Positions 8,277 to 15,456 of a stretch of DNA of 23,503 nucleotides are shown piece after piece. The notes below the pieces were generated by a model. That model searched no databases. It saw nothing but the letters and a program-made list of their open reading frames with translations, and was not told the origin of the DNA. This DNA comes from a virus. Numbering within the stretch: position 1 is the first letter of the stretch; the number at the start of each line of letters is the position of its first letter. The DNA is taken from IMG/VR virus record IMGVR_UViG_3300027754_000447, positions 1-23,503 of that record; one strand, given 5' to 3'. Both the position numbers and the translations under genes were made by a program.

Positions 8277-9355
8277 TACAATACTGTGTTATTTATATCG
8301 TATGCGTATTCAAAGTCTAATTGGTAGTTTATCATCTTCGTGTTTATCTGCTTGAACATCTCCATAGAATTCGTGGTTAGCTTCACAGGAGAGTTGTTTA
8401 AAAGGATTCTCTCGCTCATCATTAACTGCCTAATCACTTCCGAATAGCTATCGTCTCGCCAATCAGAATTAACTTGTATCGTCTCTAACATTACTGAGTT
8501 GAAAACTTTACGCTGCCCCTCTAATACATCGTAGTTGTGTAAATTATCCTGCATTAAGTTGTAAGTAGTGTTCGTTTTAGACACCGTGTTTTTAGATGCC
8601 TTAAAGAAAAACTCACGTTGCCATCCACCATACTTATTAATAAAGTCTATAACTACAGGTGTGTACCTACATTCTACGATAGGTCTAAATGTAGCTTCCC
8701 ATAAAACGTTATTAGAAGCATCTAAAATCTGCATTACATTTCCATTGTCGTAGTAGTTAGTATAAACTCTGTAGCTTGTTATAACGCCGCTACTCGGTAT
8801 AGTTCCGTTCACAATACTACCTGTGTTTAATTCGATGTACTTTACCTTCTGCCCTGCCGTAGCGTTCCACGTTACACTTCCTGCTCTTTTTAATGTATCA
8901 GTAGAAAGAACCGCAGCGGAATCGTATTCAAATTGATACGTTGCCTCATCTAAAAGTATATTACCTAAATCTGGGTTCGTTCCTTCCGTATAATATCCAA
9001 AGCCATCGAATACCTTGTATGTAGTACTATCAATTAAAACAAAAGACGAAGTGATTTTTTTATACCTATCTACCTTAACATTACACCATTCATAACTTCC
9101 TAAACTCGTGTTTATGGAGTTGTAGTTATTCCCAAAAGATTGGTGTTCAATATATTCTTTTAAATAAGGCGAAATATTATACAGAGTCTCTATGTCTGTA
9201 GCAGATGGAATTAACTTACTCAATGTATAAGTAGGTGATGCAGGTGCTGAACCTGTGCCATTCCAAATAAATAAATTTACTTTCGTTTCTACTTGTCCTG
9301 TTTCATTTATTCTCACAATAAAAGGAGAACGTGCAAAGATTCTATTATCAGCCAT
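8276..9355 (-). CDS. Tail structural protein
   Basis: 359 aa. It begins MADNRIFARSPFIVRINETG and has ISPYLKEYIEHQSFG near residues 62-76, a pattern shared by tail proteins of Bacteroidetes phages that pair with the large protein encoded next. Composition is beta-rich with many Tyr, Asn and Thr; there is no signal peptide or membrane segment. The C-terminal part (about 255-359, FFFKASKNTVSKTNTTYNLM and on) looks like a second domain. It overlaps the upstream gp10-like gene by 8 bp and the downstream gene by 1 bp. A baseplate or tail-tip component is likely from order; exact position in the tail is unknown. Confidence 0.6.
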   Translation of the reverse strand: MADNRIFARSPFIVRINETGQVETKVNLFIWNGTGSAPASPTYTLSKLIPSATDIETLYNISPYLKEYIEHQSFGNNYNSINTSLGSYEWCNVKVDRYKKITSSFVLIDSTTYKVFDGFGYYTEGTNPDLGNILLDEATYQFEYDSAAVLSTDTLKRAGSVTWNATAGQKVKYIELNTGSIVNGTIPSSGVITSYRVYTNYYDNGNVMQILDASNNVLWEATFRPIVECRYTPVVIDFINKYGGWQREFFFKASKNTVSKTNTTYNLMQDNLHNYDVLEGQRKVFNSVMLETIQVNSDWRDDSYSEVIRQLMMSERILLNNSPVKLTTNSMEMFKQINTKMINYQLDFEYAYDINNTVL

Positions 9356-9890
9356 TAGTCTTAGGTTGTTTTATTATATCGTTAAATGCTTTCATTCCTT
9401 CTAATCCGTATTTTTCTATCAATACGTCAGGAAGATTCTTATATGCTACCTCAAATGGCTTAGTAAAAAATAAACTCGGTTTAATTCCCTTTGAGTATAT
9501 GCTTTTTGTAATTAACCACGCAGTAGATTGGTAACTCATAAACTTACCATTCTTTCTATCTTTAAATTGAATGCGTCTATCTTTTACCCATTTCTCCATA
9601 GCTGCCGTTAAGCCACCTTTCTTGCCTGTACCGCTACCAAATCTAAACGGAGACTGTGGTGCTTTACTTGAACTATTCTTTCCTTTTATACCTAAGTCTT
9701 GATACGCTCCGTACTCTTCCATATCGAAGTACATTCCTATAGAATTAGGAAATACTTTTACATCCCCACTAATAGAGTTGTATAGCTTCTTACTAACGTT
9801 CTTATCCTTATTGGTAAGATTACGTTTCGCTTGTGTTACTACGTGGTCTCTAAAGCGTTCTAAAGCCTTCTGTACTTCGTCTTTTTGCAT
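9348..9890 (-). CDS. HK97 gp10-like neck/tail completion protein
   Basis: 180 aa. It has an N-terminal amphipathic helix (EVQKALERFRDHVVTQAKRN), then LYNSISGDVKVFPNSIGMYF and MEEYGAYQDLGIKG. The small-beta plus YGAYQDLG pattern is that of gp10-like neck proteins from Bacteroidetes phages; the C-terminal LFFTKPFEVAYKNL is also typical. These proteins act at the head-tail junction or end of the tail tube. It is translationally coupled to the upstream gene, since its ATG shares a base with that gene's stop at 9890. Being next to a tail-terminator candidate fits. Family membership is recognised by eye only. Confidence 0.65.
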   Translation of the reverse strand: MQKDEVQKALERFRDHVVTQAKRNLTNKDKNVSKKLYNSISGDVKVFPNSIGMYFDMEEYGAYQDLGIKGKNSSSKAPQSPFRFGSGTGKKGGLTAAMEKWVKDRRIQFKDRKNGKFMSYQSTAWLITKSIYSKGIKPSLFFTKPFEVAYKNLPDVLIEKYGLEGMKAFNDIIKQPKTNG

Positions 9891-10663
9891 TAATCACGTA
9901 TAACATTAAGCGTTAAAGTTCCATTACAAGCAAATGCGTTATAGGCTTCTAATGTCATTTCCATTCTTACTCTACCATCTCCATTATCATAACAAATTCC
10001 ATAATCTAAAAACGTAGCTTGTTCTTGTACAGGTGGATTAGCGTTAAACATATCAATTAAATCTGTTAGGTTTTGCTCGTCTGTTCCGTAGGAAGCATCT
10101 AAGAATTCTCCATCACATAAATATTGTATAGAGTTATATCTCGGTCTTACAGGGTTCTCAGGGTCAAAGTTTACTACTTGGCTATAAACGGAAACAGTAT
10201 TAACGTTATCGCAGATGCTCATCTGATTAGGAACTAACACATCGAATGTCATTGTCCATCCTGCTAACAGATTCTCAAAACGTTCTGTAAATGGTTCGCA
10301 ACTTGGGTTGCCATCTACTTGAAACAATTCAGTGTATAACGTACCTCTTCTCATCACCTCATATACTCGCTGAAGAACTGCTAACTGAGTATTCAATACA
10401 TCCTGCTCGTTATCGTTGCCTCTAAATACATCTTGAGTTTCGTCTTTTGATATATCCACTATATCCATAGCAATAATGCTTACGTTAAACCTCAACACGT
10501 TTTCTTCAAACGTTGCTGAGTTAACCATAATGTGAGATAAAGGAAATATAGTCTGCTTAGCTAAGTCAACATTGAAGATACTCCCCTCTGTAACTGAATT
10601 AACAAACGGAGAACTATTTAACTCCGCTTTCAATGTATCTATAATCGTGTAGAATCCTACCAT
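9890..10663 (-). CDS. Tail completion/terminator-like structural protein
   Basis: 257 aa. It starts MVGFYTIIDTLKAELNSSPF and continues through FVNSVTEGSIFNVDLAKQTI. It then has RFNVSIIAMDIVDISKDETQ and a central LFQVDGNPSCEPFTERFENL plus LAGWTMTFDVLVPNQMSICD. This is a pattern I know from neck/tail proteins of Bacteroidetes phages, and the alpha-beta N-terminal half recalls tail terminator proteins. The C-terminal part is less conserved. Its start overlaps the end of the -1 frame chaperone extension by 7 bp (ATGGTAG), which suggests that ribosomes finishing the frameshifted product reinitiate here. Confidence 0.55.
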   Translation of the reverse strand: MVGFYTIIDTLKAELNSSPFVNSVTEGSIFNVDLAKQTIFPLSHIMVNSATFEENVLRFNVSIIAMDIVDISKDETQDVFRGNDNEQDVLNTQLAVLQRVYEVMRRGTLYTELFQVDGNPSCEPFTERFENLLAGWTMTFDVLVPNQMSICDNVNTVSVYSQVVNFDPENPVRPRYNSIQYLCDGEFLDASYGTDEQNLTDLIDMFNANPPVQEQATFLDYGICYDNGDGRVRMEMTLEAYNAFACNGTLTLNVIRD

Positions 10664-10929
10664 TTTTGTTGTTGCTTTTTAATTTGTCTAATTTCTATTT
10701 CAGTCTTTTGCTTCTCGAATGTTAATAACGTCAAACATTTAACCAATGGTTCTCTGGTAACTGCGTCAAATCTTGTAACGTCTCCTTTAGCGAGTGCATA
10801 TATGCTTTGATACCATCCCCATTGCTTTGCAAATTGAGTTTGCTCTGAATAGTCGTTAAGTCCATCCCCTTCATCTCCTTCTCCAAATAGTCCATTAAAG
10901 CCGTCAACAATTCGCTTCCTAAAGTCCAA
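10657..10929 (-). CDS. Tail assembly chaperone, -1 frame extension (gpT-like part)
   Basis: Open frame of 90 codons with no ATG at its head (first codon after the slip is TTG), so it is not an independent gene. It is in the -1 frame relative to the 228-aa chaperone. It is entered from the slippery heptamer T_TTT_TTT at 10935-10929 and would give a 253-aa fusion (163 + 90). The sequence is protein-like: FAKQWGWYQSIYALAKGDVT and REPLVKCLTLLTFEKQKTEI are motifs I know from Bacteroidetes phage proteins. Its TAG stop lies inside the start region of the next gene. In lambda the equivalent gpGT bridges tube protein and tape measure. The frameshift is inferred from sequence. Confidence 0.75.
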   Translation of the reverse strand: MDFRKRIVDGFNGLFGEGDEGDGLNDYSEQTQFAKQWGWYQSIYALAKGDVTRFDAVTREPLVKCLTLLTFEKQKTEIEIRQIKKQQQKW

Positions 10930-11417
10930 AAAAAAACCGATGCACCAAATACTACATTTAAAGGTGCGTACTTCATTACATCTGAATAGTTAGCAGTTCC
11001 GTTGTACTCTTCTATTTCGTATTTTTCTCCTTTACGCTTTGTGATAGGTCTATACATTGCTGCCATAGCTTTATGCATCGTGTCCCAATCTGTAAGGTTA
11101 CGTTCGATATCAATATACTCTCCCCAAGATATGTTCTCTAAGTCAGGAACAAATCCAAACTCTAAATCTCCTATCTTAAATCTGTGTTCAAACTTTTGCT
11201 TTCCAGAAAACAATTGATTGAAGTGGCTAACCATATCAGAAATATCAGACGCTTTGATTTTAATCACATCCTTTAGTTCTATGCCGCAGAATAACTCAAT
11301 CATTTTCTCAGCTATAAACTCCTCATCGTTTGAGTTCTCAGCTACCTTTCTAAACTCTTGGTAGTGCTTTAATGGAATCTCACTTAGTGATGTTGGTATA
11401 AGCAATTCTAACTTCAT
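10731..11417 (-). CDS. Tail assembly chaperone, zero-frame product (gpG-like)
   Basis: 228 aa. It begins MKLELLIPTSLSEIPLKHYQ and has GDLEFGFVPDLENISWGEYI near 92-111, then WDTMHKAMAAMYRPITKRKG. It reaches KYAPLNVVFGASVFFWTLGS just where the nine-T run falls (codons 161-164, GTT TTT TTT TGG). The long 3' overlap with a protein-like -1 frame and a perfect slippery heptamer is the hallmark of gpG/gpGT chaperone pairs. These chaperones hold the tape measure and recruit tube subunits during tail assembly. The zero-frame tail after the slip (about 65 aa) is charged and less protein-family-like. The gene lies between the terminase and neck genes, far from the tape measure gene. Confidence 0.75.
   Translation of the reverse strand: MKLELLIPTSLSEIPLKHYQEFRKVAENSNDEEFIAEKMIELFCGIELKDVIKIKASDISDMVSHFNQLFSGKQKFEHRFKIGDLEFGFVPDLENISWGEYIDIERNLTDWDTMHKAMAAMYRPITKRKGEKYEIEEYNGTANYSDVMKYAPLNVVFGASVFFWTLGSELLTALMDYLEKEMKGMDLTTIQSKLNLQSNGDGIKAYMHSLKETLQDLTQLPENHWLNV
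10929..10935 (-). promoter_or_regulatory. Slippery heptamer T_TTT_TTT for -1 frameshift
   Basis: The minus strand carries nine T residues (10936-10928). In the chaperone frame the codons are GTT TTT TTT TGG, so positions 10935-10929 form T_TTT_TTT, a standard X_XXY_YYZ slip site. A shift of -1 reads TTG GAC TTT next and opens the 90-codon extension. No convincing stimulatory hairpin was found by eye downstream. Confidence 0.75.
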
Positions 11418-11430
11418 ATTTTTATAACTT

Positions 11431-11607
11431 TTATTTATCCTTATTGTTATACATAACTGCGATGCTATAGGCTTCGTTTAATAGCGTAACATCTCTTCTC
11501 ATTCTCATTGGGTTGTCAAATACTATTCTTACCCTTACACGCTTTCTATCGTATATGTAATCTTGAATTACGGCTATCATTTCCTCAACGGATGGCGTAT
11601 GTCCCAT
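11431..11607 (-). CDS. Small charged protein after the large terminase gene
   Basis: 58 aa starting MGHTPSVEEMIAVIQDYIYD and continuing RKRVRVRIVFDNPMRMRRD, ending AVMYNNKDK. It is rich in Arg and Met with no Cys. I do not recognise it. The ATG lies inside the last codons of the terminase gene (23-bp overlap), and the stop leaves a 13-bp gap before the chaperone start, so it exactly fills the space. Coding potential is judged from tight packing and from a protein-like amphipathic pattern. Function unknown. Confidence 0.6.
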   Translation of the reverse strand: MGHTPSVEEMIAVIQDYIYDRKRVRVRIVFDNPMRMRRDVTLLNEAYSIAVMYNNKDK

Positions 11608-12745
11608 AGCTATTGTTTAGTCCTAAAGTTTCCATTTCGTGATACCGTAGCGCATCTATAATGTGGTCATTTCCACCTGCAGGTTTATTTAATCTTACTC
11701 CTGTTCTATCCGTGTCCCAACAGTAGCTTCTAAGTTCCTTGATTAGATTAGTGCTATCAGACGTTACTAAATACTCTTGACGTTGCATTACGTCTATTCC
11801 GTAATTAATCGAATCCTTACCCTTCGTTACTCCTTTAATTGTTATTCCTTGTCTGCGTATTTCTTCTATACTTTTAGGTTCAGCACTATCAGCATATACT
11901 ACTACGTTTTTTTGTAGTTCTTTAGCTATATCAGAGTTAAGCATACCTGTACGATATACCTTCTCTCTTACTATTCTTTGTCCGTTGTATTGATATATTT
12001 CTACTATCGCAGTAGGGTCAACTGAATAACCAAAGTCTAATCCTATGCCAATTAATCGTGCTTCAATCGGAATAGTGTCGATTATCTTCCAATTATTGAA
12101 CACTACTCCCTCTAAGCTACCTACTAAACCAAGTCCGTAAACGTTCCACCAATTTCTCCAATACTCAGATGTCTTAGCTTTCTCCTTGTTCTTTTCTATT
12201 TGGTCTATTATGGATTGGTCTAAGGCTTCGTTATCCTTGTACGTTAAAATTATGAAGTCGCTATCTGGTTCGTCTTTTAGTTCCGTGTGTACCCAAAACT
12301 CATTCGCAGGGTTAAAGTCTAAAAATACCTCTCTCTTCGTTCTAATAGATAACTCGTTGTACGCTTCAAACGTTACATTATTACACTCATTGATATAGAG
12401 TACGTCACGCCTTGCTCCTCTTAGTTTAGATGCATCATCTGCACTAAAGAACTCTATTACGCTGCCGTTAGCAAATTCATATCTTAAAAGTGATTTATTA
12501 AAGTTTGCATCTATATATCTATTAGTCCACCTCATTATCTTTAAGAAGTCTTTTAATGCACCTCTTCTTAAATGTGGTATTGTTTCAGCTACTATACTAA
12601 TCTCAAGTCCTGATTGCCTAGCTGCTTTGTCTATAAGTATAGGAAGTATACCGAATGTTTTTCCTGCCGATGTGCCGCCTTGAATTATCTTAATCCGTTT
12701 TTTTAACGCAAGAATCTTCCGTATAGCAGTAGTTACTTTGAACAT
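11585..12745 (-). CDS. terL: Terminase large subunit
   Basis: 386 aa, somewhat short for TerL but with both activities visible. Walker A is QGGTSAGKT (residues 22-30) and Walker B with the catalytic Glu is VLYINE (115-120). The LRGARRD lead-in (108-114) is typical of TerL proteins that package with a gp3-like small subunit. The nuclease half has IGIGLDFGYSVDPTA (near 235-250) with the first metal-binding Asp, VVVYADSAEPKSIEEI with the next Asp, and GGNDHIIDALRYHEME near the C-terminus with the last. It cuts concatemers and pumps DNA into the prohead. It follows the small subunit by 3 bp. Confidence 0.95.
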   Translation of the reverse strand: MFKVTTAIRKILALKKRIKIIQGGTSAGKTFGILPILIDKAARQSGLEISIVAETIPHLRRGALKDFLKIMRWTNRYIDANFNKSLLRYEFANGSVIEFFSADDASKLRGARRDVLYINECNNVTFEAYNELSIRTKREVFLDFNPANEFWVHTELKDEPDSDFIILTYKDNEALDQSIIDQIEKNKEKAKTSEYWRNWWNVYGLGLVGSLEGVVFNNWKIIDTIPIEARLIGIGLDFGYSVDPTAIVEIYQYNGQRIVREKVYRTGMLNSDIAKELQKNVVVYADSAEPKSIEEIRRQGITIKGVTKGKDSINYGIDVMQRQEYLVTSDSTNLIKELRSYCWDTDRTGVRLNKPAGGNDHIIDALRYHEMETLGLNNSYGTYAIR

Positions 12746-12748
12746 AAA

Positions 12749-13177
12749 TTAATCTTCTAACTCTTCGTTATCTCCTTCTAAATCAAATAAAGGTTGTTCC
12801 ATAATCGTAGTCTGTGTCTTCTCTACAAGGCTATTTAAACGTTGTGTAATAGATGGGTTGTACATACCTGCCATACCTCCTTCGATTTGGTCTGAGCGCA
12901 CTTCCCTGCGTATACGTGAACAGATAGTAGAAAAACGTTTATACCTTCCTTTTGAATTACTAAAATACATTCCTAAATCTTGAATTATTTCTTGGTCTGC
13001 ACAATAGTTTTCAAAGCCTTCTATCGTTAAAGGTCTTTCTTTTTCTCTATAAACCATCTCTGCATCTTTACCTACAAAGTCTTTTACAATGAATGGGTTT
13101 TCTTTAGTCTTCTTCTTATAGTCTTGGAATAACTCCCATAGGTGTTCTGGTGATGTTATTTTATTAGGTCTTCCCAT
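12749..13177 (-). CDS. terS: Terminase small subunit, gp3-like DNA-packaging protein
   Basis: 142 aa. It begins MGRPNKITSPEHLWELFQDY, followed by VGKDAEMVYREKERPLTIEG and FENYC, a motif string I know from gp3-type small terminases in Bacteroidetes phages. The middle (MYFSNSKGRYKRFSTICSRI) is a basic DNA-binding-like helix region. The C-terminus is acidic (LFDLEGDNEELED) and probably contacts the large subunit or portal. The protein would recognise the packaging start and load TerL. The ATG is preceded by AAAACACGAAACAA, one copy of the strand-biased 9-mer described in the findings. Confidence 0.85.
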   Translation of the reverse strand: MGRPNKITSPEHLWELFQDYKKKTKENPFIVKDFVGKDAEMVYREKERPLTIEGFENYCADQEIIQDLGMYFSNSKGRYKRFSTICSRIRREVRSDQIEGGMAGMYNPSITQRLNSLVEKTQTTIMEQPLFDLEGDNEELED

Positions 13178-13192
13178 TTGTTTCGTGTTTTA

Positions 13193-13423
13193 TTAGTTGA
13201 GTGAGTAATTATAACTTCTGTACTCTTCATAGTTTACCTCTTCCATGTGGATTGTATTAATCGTGTTATCGTAAAATAATACCCATTCTACCTCTGCTAT
13301 AACCATAGTCAGCTTTAAAGTATTCCATACTTGTCTATGGAGTTCGGGGTTTATAACTACTAAGTAATAGTTAGTTGTTAAACTGCTTCCCGATGTCTCC
13401 CAATTCTCTAATGACATCTGCAT
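13193..13423 (-). CDS. Hypothetical protein before the small terminase gene
   Basis: 76 aa, not recognised. The first 17 codons overlap the end of the HAD-like gene in another frame, so the N-terminus there is doubtful; a second ATG lies two codons in. The non-overlapping part (YYLVVINPELHRQVWNTLKL, then AEVEWVLFYDNTINT) alternates hydrophobic and polar residues like a small beta-alpha protein and ends in a Tyr/Asn-rich tail. There is no better frame in this gap, and the stop lies 15 bp before terS. Coding is likely, function unknown. Confidence 0.5.
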   Translation of the reverse strand: MQMSLENWETSGSSLTTNYYLVVINPELHRQVWNTLKLTMVIAEVEWVLFYDNTINTIHMEEVNYEEYRSYNYSLN

Positions 13424-13808
13424 TATTGTCGTAGTGAGTTACTATGTTTAATTCTTTTATCTTCTCTATCTTAGCTTTATTGCTTCCCATTGCATAAACT
13501 CTTCCTATAGGTATTCCGATTTTTTCTGCCTTAGGTAGCATTCTGTCTTTATCTCCTCTCGCTGAAATAATATACACTTCGGCTCCTGAATCAATAAGGC
13601 TTTGTGCTAACTCAGTTCCTTTTAATGTGCTTAGCGTTCCATCGTAATCAAAACTTATCTTCTCTCCTGCTAACTTCTCTTCAAATGCTGAACGGCATAC
13701 TGCTGCTCTTTGTTCTTGTGGATATTCACTAACCATTTTTTCATCTCCCATACATCTTTGTAGGAAGTCATTCATTCTTTCGTATGGTTTAGGTTTAGGA
13801 ATTGGCAT
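13371..13808 (-). CDS. HAD-fold phosphatase-like domain fused to a phage N-terminal motif
   Basis: 145 aa in two parts. Residues 1-45 carry a phage motif with PKPKPYERMNDFLQRCMGDE, MVSEYPQEQRAAVC: the RCM...EYP..QR.AVC pattern I know as an N-terminal extension of phage head/portal-region proteins. Residues 50-140 are HAD-like: FDYDGTL (D54, D56), then IISARG (S82) as motif II, a Lys-rich NKAKIEKIK (about 110-118) as motif III, and THYDNNADVI (D127) as motif IV. All four HAD motifs are present, so phosphatase or nucleotidase activity is plausible. The substrate is unknown. It lies two genes before terL. Overlaps at both ends suggest coupling. Confidence 0.75.
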   Translation of the reverse strand: MPIPKPKPYERMNDFLQRCMGDEKMVSEYPQEQRAAVCRSAFEEKLAGEKISFDYDGTLSTLKGTELAQSLIDSGAEVYIISARGDKDRMLPKAEKIGIPIGRVYAMGSNKAKIEKIKELNIVTHYDNNADVIRELGDIGKQFNN

Positions 13809-14262
13809 CTTGTTCGTCTTTATATTCGTTATAGACTTTCTTTAGCTGATTTATAATATCTCTCCAACAACTTGAGCAGTTTGTAGGCTCTCTACGTGTG
13901 TTGAATACTCGGTTGTATATACCTAATAATATTACTTGTTCAGATGGCTTAACCTGTTCACTATTCTTTACAAAGAAGTTTTCTAAACTAATGTGTTCGT
14001 CTTGCGTTAGGCAGTTAGGTTTACGATACGGAAATAATTTATTTAACTTCTCCTTACGCTCAGTGCATCCGCAGTCCTCTCCAGCGATAAACTTAACTAA
14101 CTTCTTGATTCCTGTTTTCTCAAATACCTTTTCTAAAGTATCTCCTAATCCTTCAGCGACATCTTCTTTAATCTCGTTTACTAATTCTTGTGCTTCGTCT
14201 TTTACTATGTCTACAACTTCTTTAACTATTTTCGGTTGTCTACCTCTTCTTTTCTTTTCCAT
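13795..14262 (-). CDS. Conserved phage protein with Cys motifs (CGC and CSSC)
   Basis: 155 aa, function unknown. A basic N-terminus (MEKKRRGRQPKIVKEV) precedes an acidic helix, then GLGDTLEKVFEKTGIKKLVK and FIAGEDCGCTERKEKLNKLF, PYRKPNCLTQDEH. The C-terminal part has NCSSCWRDIINQLKKVYNEY. The GEDCGC..RKEKLN.LFPY string is familiar from Flavobacterium phages. Five Cys arranged as CxC, C, CxxC could bind a metal. It may act near packaging, as it stands just before the HAD-like gene and terS, but nothing in the sequence proves this. Confidence 0.7.
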   Translation of the reverse strand: MEKKRRGRQPKIVKEVVDIVKDEAQELVNEIKEDVAEGLGDTLEKVFEKTGIKKLVKFIAGEDCGCTERKEKLNKLFPYRKPNCLTQDEHISLENFFVKNSEQVKPSEQVILLGIYNRVFNTRREPTNCSSCWRDIINQLKKVYNEYKDEQDANS

Positions 14263-14416
14263 TTCCTAATTCTTTAATCATTAATTCTAAATGTACTATT
14301 CTTTCTAAAAAGTGTTTTGCATCTAATAAGTTAATATTTTCGCCTTGCAGACTATTTGCAAATGATACATAGGCTAACTCCTTTTGGTTTTCTAAATACG
14401 CTTTTATCGTCTTCAT
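14240..14416 (-). CDS. Small hypothetical protein
   Basis: 58 aa: MKTIKAYLENQKELAYVSFA followed by NSLQGENINLLDAKHFLERI and a Lys-rich end. It looks like a helical protein. I do not know the family. It is supported by junctions: its ATG overlaps the stop of the gene before (ATGA at 14413-14416), and its end overlaps the next start by 23 bp. Function unknown. Confidence 0.65.
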   Translation of the reverse strand: MKTIKAYLENQKELAYVSFANSLQGENINLLDAKHFLERIVHLELMIKELGNGKEKKR

Positions 14417-14574
14417 TTGTTATCTATTAAGTTCATATATCTTTCTTTTAGTTGGTCAAACTCTTCCTGTAGCTTTTCGTATTTCTGTAGCAACTGATAA
14501 TACTTGTCTAACTGCTCAGTATAATTCTTACGCAATTCCGCTAACGTTGTGTATGTGTTTTCAGATTCTTTCAT
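14413..14574 (-). CDS. Small coiled-coil protein
   Basis: 53 aa, MKESENTYTTLAELRKNYTE then a heptad-like run of Leu, Tyr, Lys and Glu (YYQLLQKYEKLQEEFDQLKE). Almost the whole length is predicted coiled coil. It starts inside the end of the sigma-like gene (14-bp overlap) and its stop overlaps the next ATG (ATGA). No family recognised. It could pair with a larger partner as a small helical adaptor. Confidence 0.65.
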   Translation of the reverse strand: MKESENTYTTLAELRKNYTEQLDKYYQLLQKYEKLQEEFDQLKERYMNLIDNK

Positions 14575-15133
14575 AATCGCCATTCAAATAATCTTCGTAG
14601 TCTTCTCCTACATTCTCAAGCAAACGCTGCTTACAATGCTTTATAGTGTGGAATATAGACGTTACAGATATTTTAGTTAACGCAGATAACTCACGCATAG
14701 AATGATTGTTCTCTTTATATAACTTAAATAGCATCGTATCGTACCAATGCCACGAATCTATCTCCATATATATCTTTAACTCAATATCGTTTTTAGCTTT
14801 CTCTATTCCGCTAACGTCAATATCCTTTATGTCTAAAGCATCGTTTATAGTTACCTTTTCAATCTTAGATTTTTGTTTACAGTAGTCTACATAAATGTTA
14901 CGCAGAACAAACCATATAAAGCCTTGATTTACTTGTCCATCTTTTATTATCTTCTCTGGATTCGTGTATTTGTAGATTCTTAAATACATCTCCTGCACTA
15001 TATCTTCTGAGTATCGCTCTTCTCCAAAGGATTTAACTACCGATATAAAGTGCTTATGGTGTTTTGCTACCGATGCTAACCACTCTGAGGAATTCTCAGT
15101 TGTCTTCATTTCTATACAATCGGCTAATAACAT
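14561..15133 (-). CDS. Sigma-70-like (ECF-type) transcription factor of the phage
   Basis: 190 aa. Region 2 is seen in YSEDIVQEMYLRIYKYTNPE (near 42-60) and GFIWFVLRNIYVDYCKQKSK (near 70-90). A region-4-like helix-turn-helix follows in YKENNHSMRELSALTKISVT then SIFHTIKHCKQRLLENV (about 140-175). This is the layout of a small ECF-type sigma factor; related proteins stand just before the terminase genes in flavobacterial phages. It is a good candidate for the switch to late transcription of the packaging and head/tail genes downstream. The second ATG at 15109 (MKTTENSS) may be the true start, giving 182 aa. No target promoter could be defined by eye. Confidence 0.75.
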   Translation of the reverse strand: MLLADCIEMKTTENSSEWLASVAKHHKHFISVVKSFGEERYSEDIVQEMYLRIYKYTNPEKIIKDGQVNQGFIWFVLRNIYVDYCKQKSKIEKVTINDALDIKDIDVSGIEKAKNDIELKIYMEIDSWHWYDTMLFKLYKENNHSMRELSALTKISVTSIFHTIKHCKQRLLENVGEDYEDYLNGDYERI

Positions 15134-15169
15134 ACACCCAAATTAAATCTATAACCTTATAAACATATT

Positions 15170-15295
15170 TCATTCTTCAGGGTTTAGCCTTATAAAAGCC
15201 ATACCATCGTACATATAACTTAAAAACCAATCAGCAGTACGTCTCTTCATACGATACTTCCTGTGCATTTCGTCTTTTACTATCTTCCTAGCCAT
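15170..15295 (-). CDS. Very small basic protein
   Basis: 41 aa: MARKIVKDEMHRKYRMKRRT then ADWFLSYMYDGMAFIRLNPE and a final E. The N-terminal half is strongly basic, the other half aromatic. Not recognised. It overlaps the upstream membrane-protein gene by 16 bp and ends about 36 bp before the sigma-like gene. Judged coding because it fits the tight packing and has no competing frame. Confidence 0.5.
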   Translation of the reverse strand: MARKIVKDEMHRKYRMKRRTADWFLSYMYDGMAFIRLNPEE

Positions 15296-15456
15296 ATATC
15301 ATACATAAAGATGCTCAAAGCTAATAAATTCAAAGCACCGATTGCTAAAAATATTACTGCTAAATTAAAATATTCCATCTTAAATGCCAAACTACTAAGC
15401 CCTAACATAAAAAATGCTTGAATCAAAAGGTATATAAATACTATTTCTCGTTCCAT
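15280..15456 (-). CDS. Small membrane protein with two transmembrane segments
   Basis: 58 aa. Two hydrophobic stretches (residues 5-24, IVFIYLLIQAFFMLGLSSLA, and 30-51, FNLAVIFLAIGALNLLALSI) are separated by the short FKMEY turn and followed by a short WLGR end. A two-helix hairpin of this size could be a holin-like or accessory membrane protein. There is no lysis gene beside it, so holin is only a possibility. It overlaps the 75-aa gene at its start by 16 bp. Confidence 0.6.
   Translation of the reverse strand: MEREIVFIYLLIQAFFMLGLSSLAFKMEYFNLAVIFLAIGALNLLALSIFMYDIWLGR

Noticed and set aside
9331-9534. Plus-strand frames opposite the neck, tail and terminase genes (this one as an example)
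   Set aside because: All lie inside well-supported minus-strand genes, lack promoters and have no recognisable domains.
10657-10929. 90-codon frame as an independent gene starting with TTG
   Set aside because: No start context; the frameshift explanation accounts for the slippery site, overlap and protein-like sequence.
15280-15456. Calling the 58-aa two-helix protein a holin
   Set aside because: No endolysin or spanin gene nearby and no class-specific motif.
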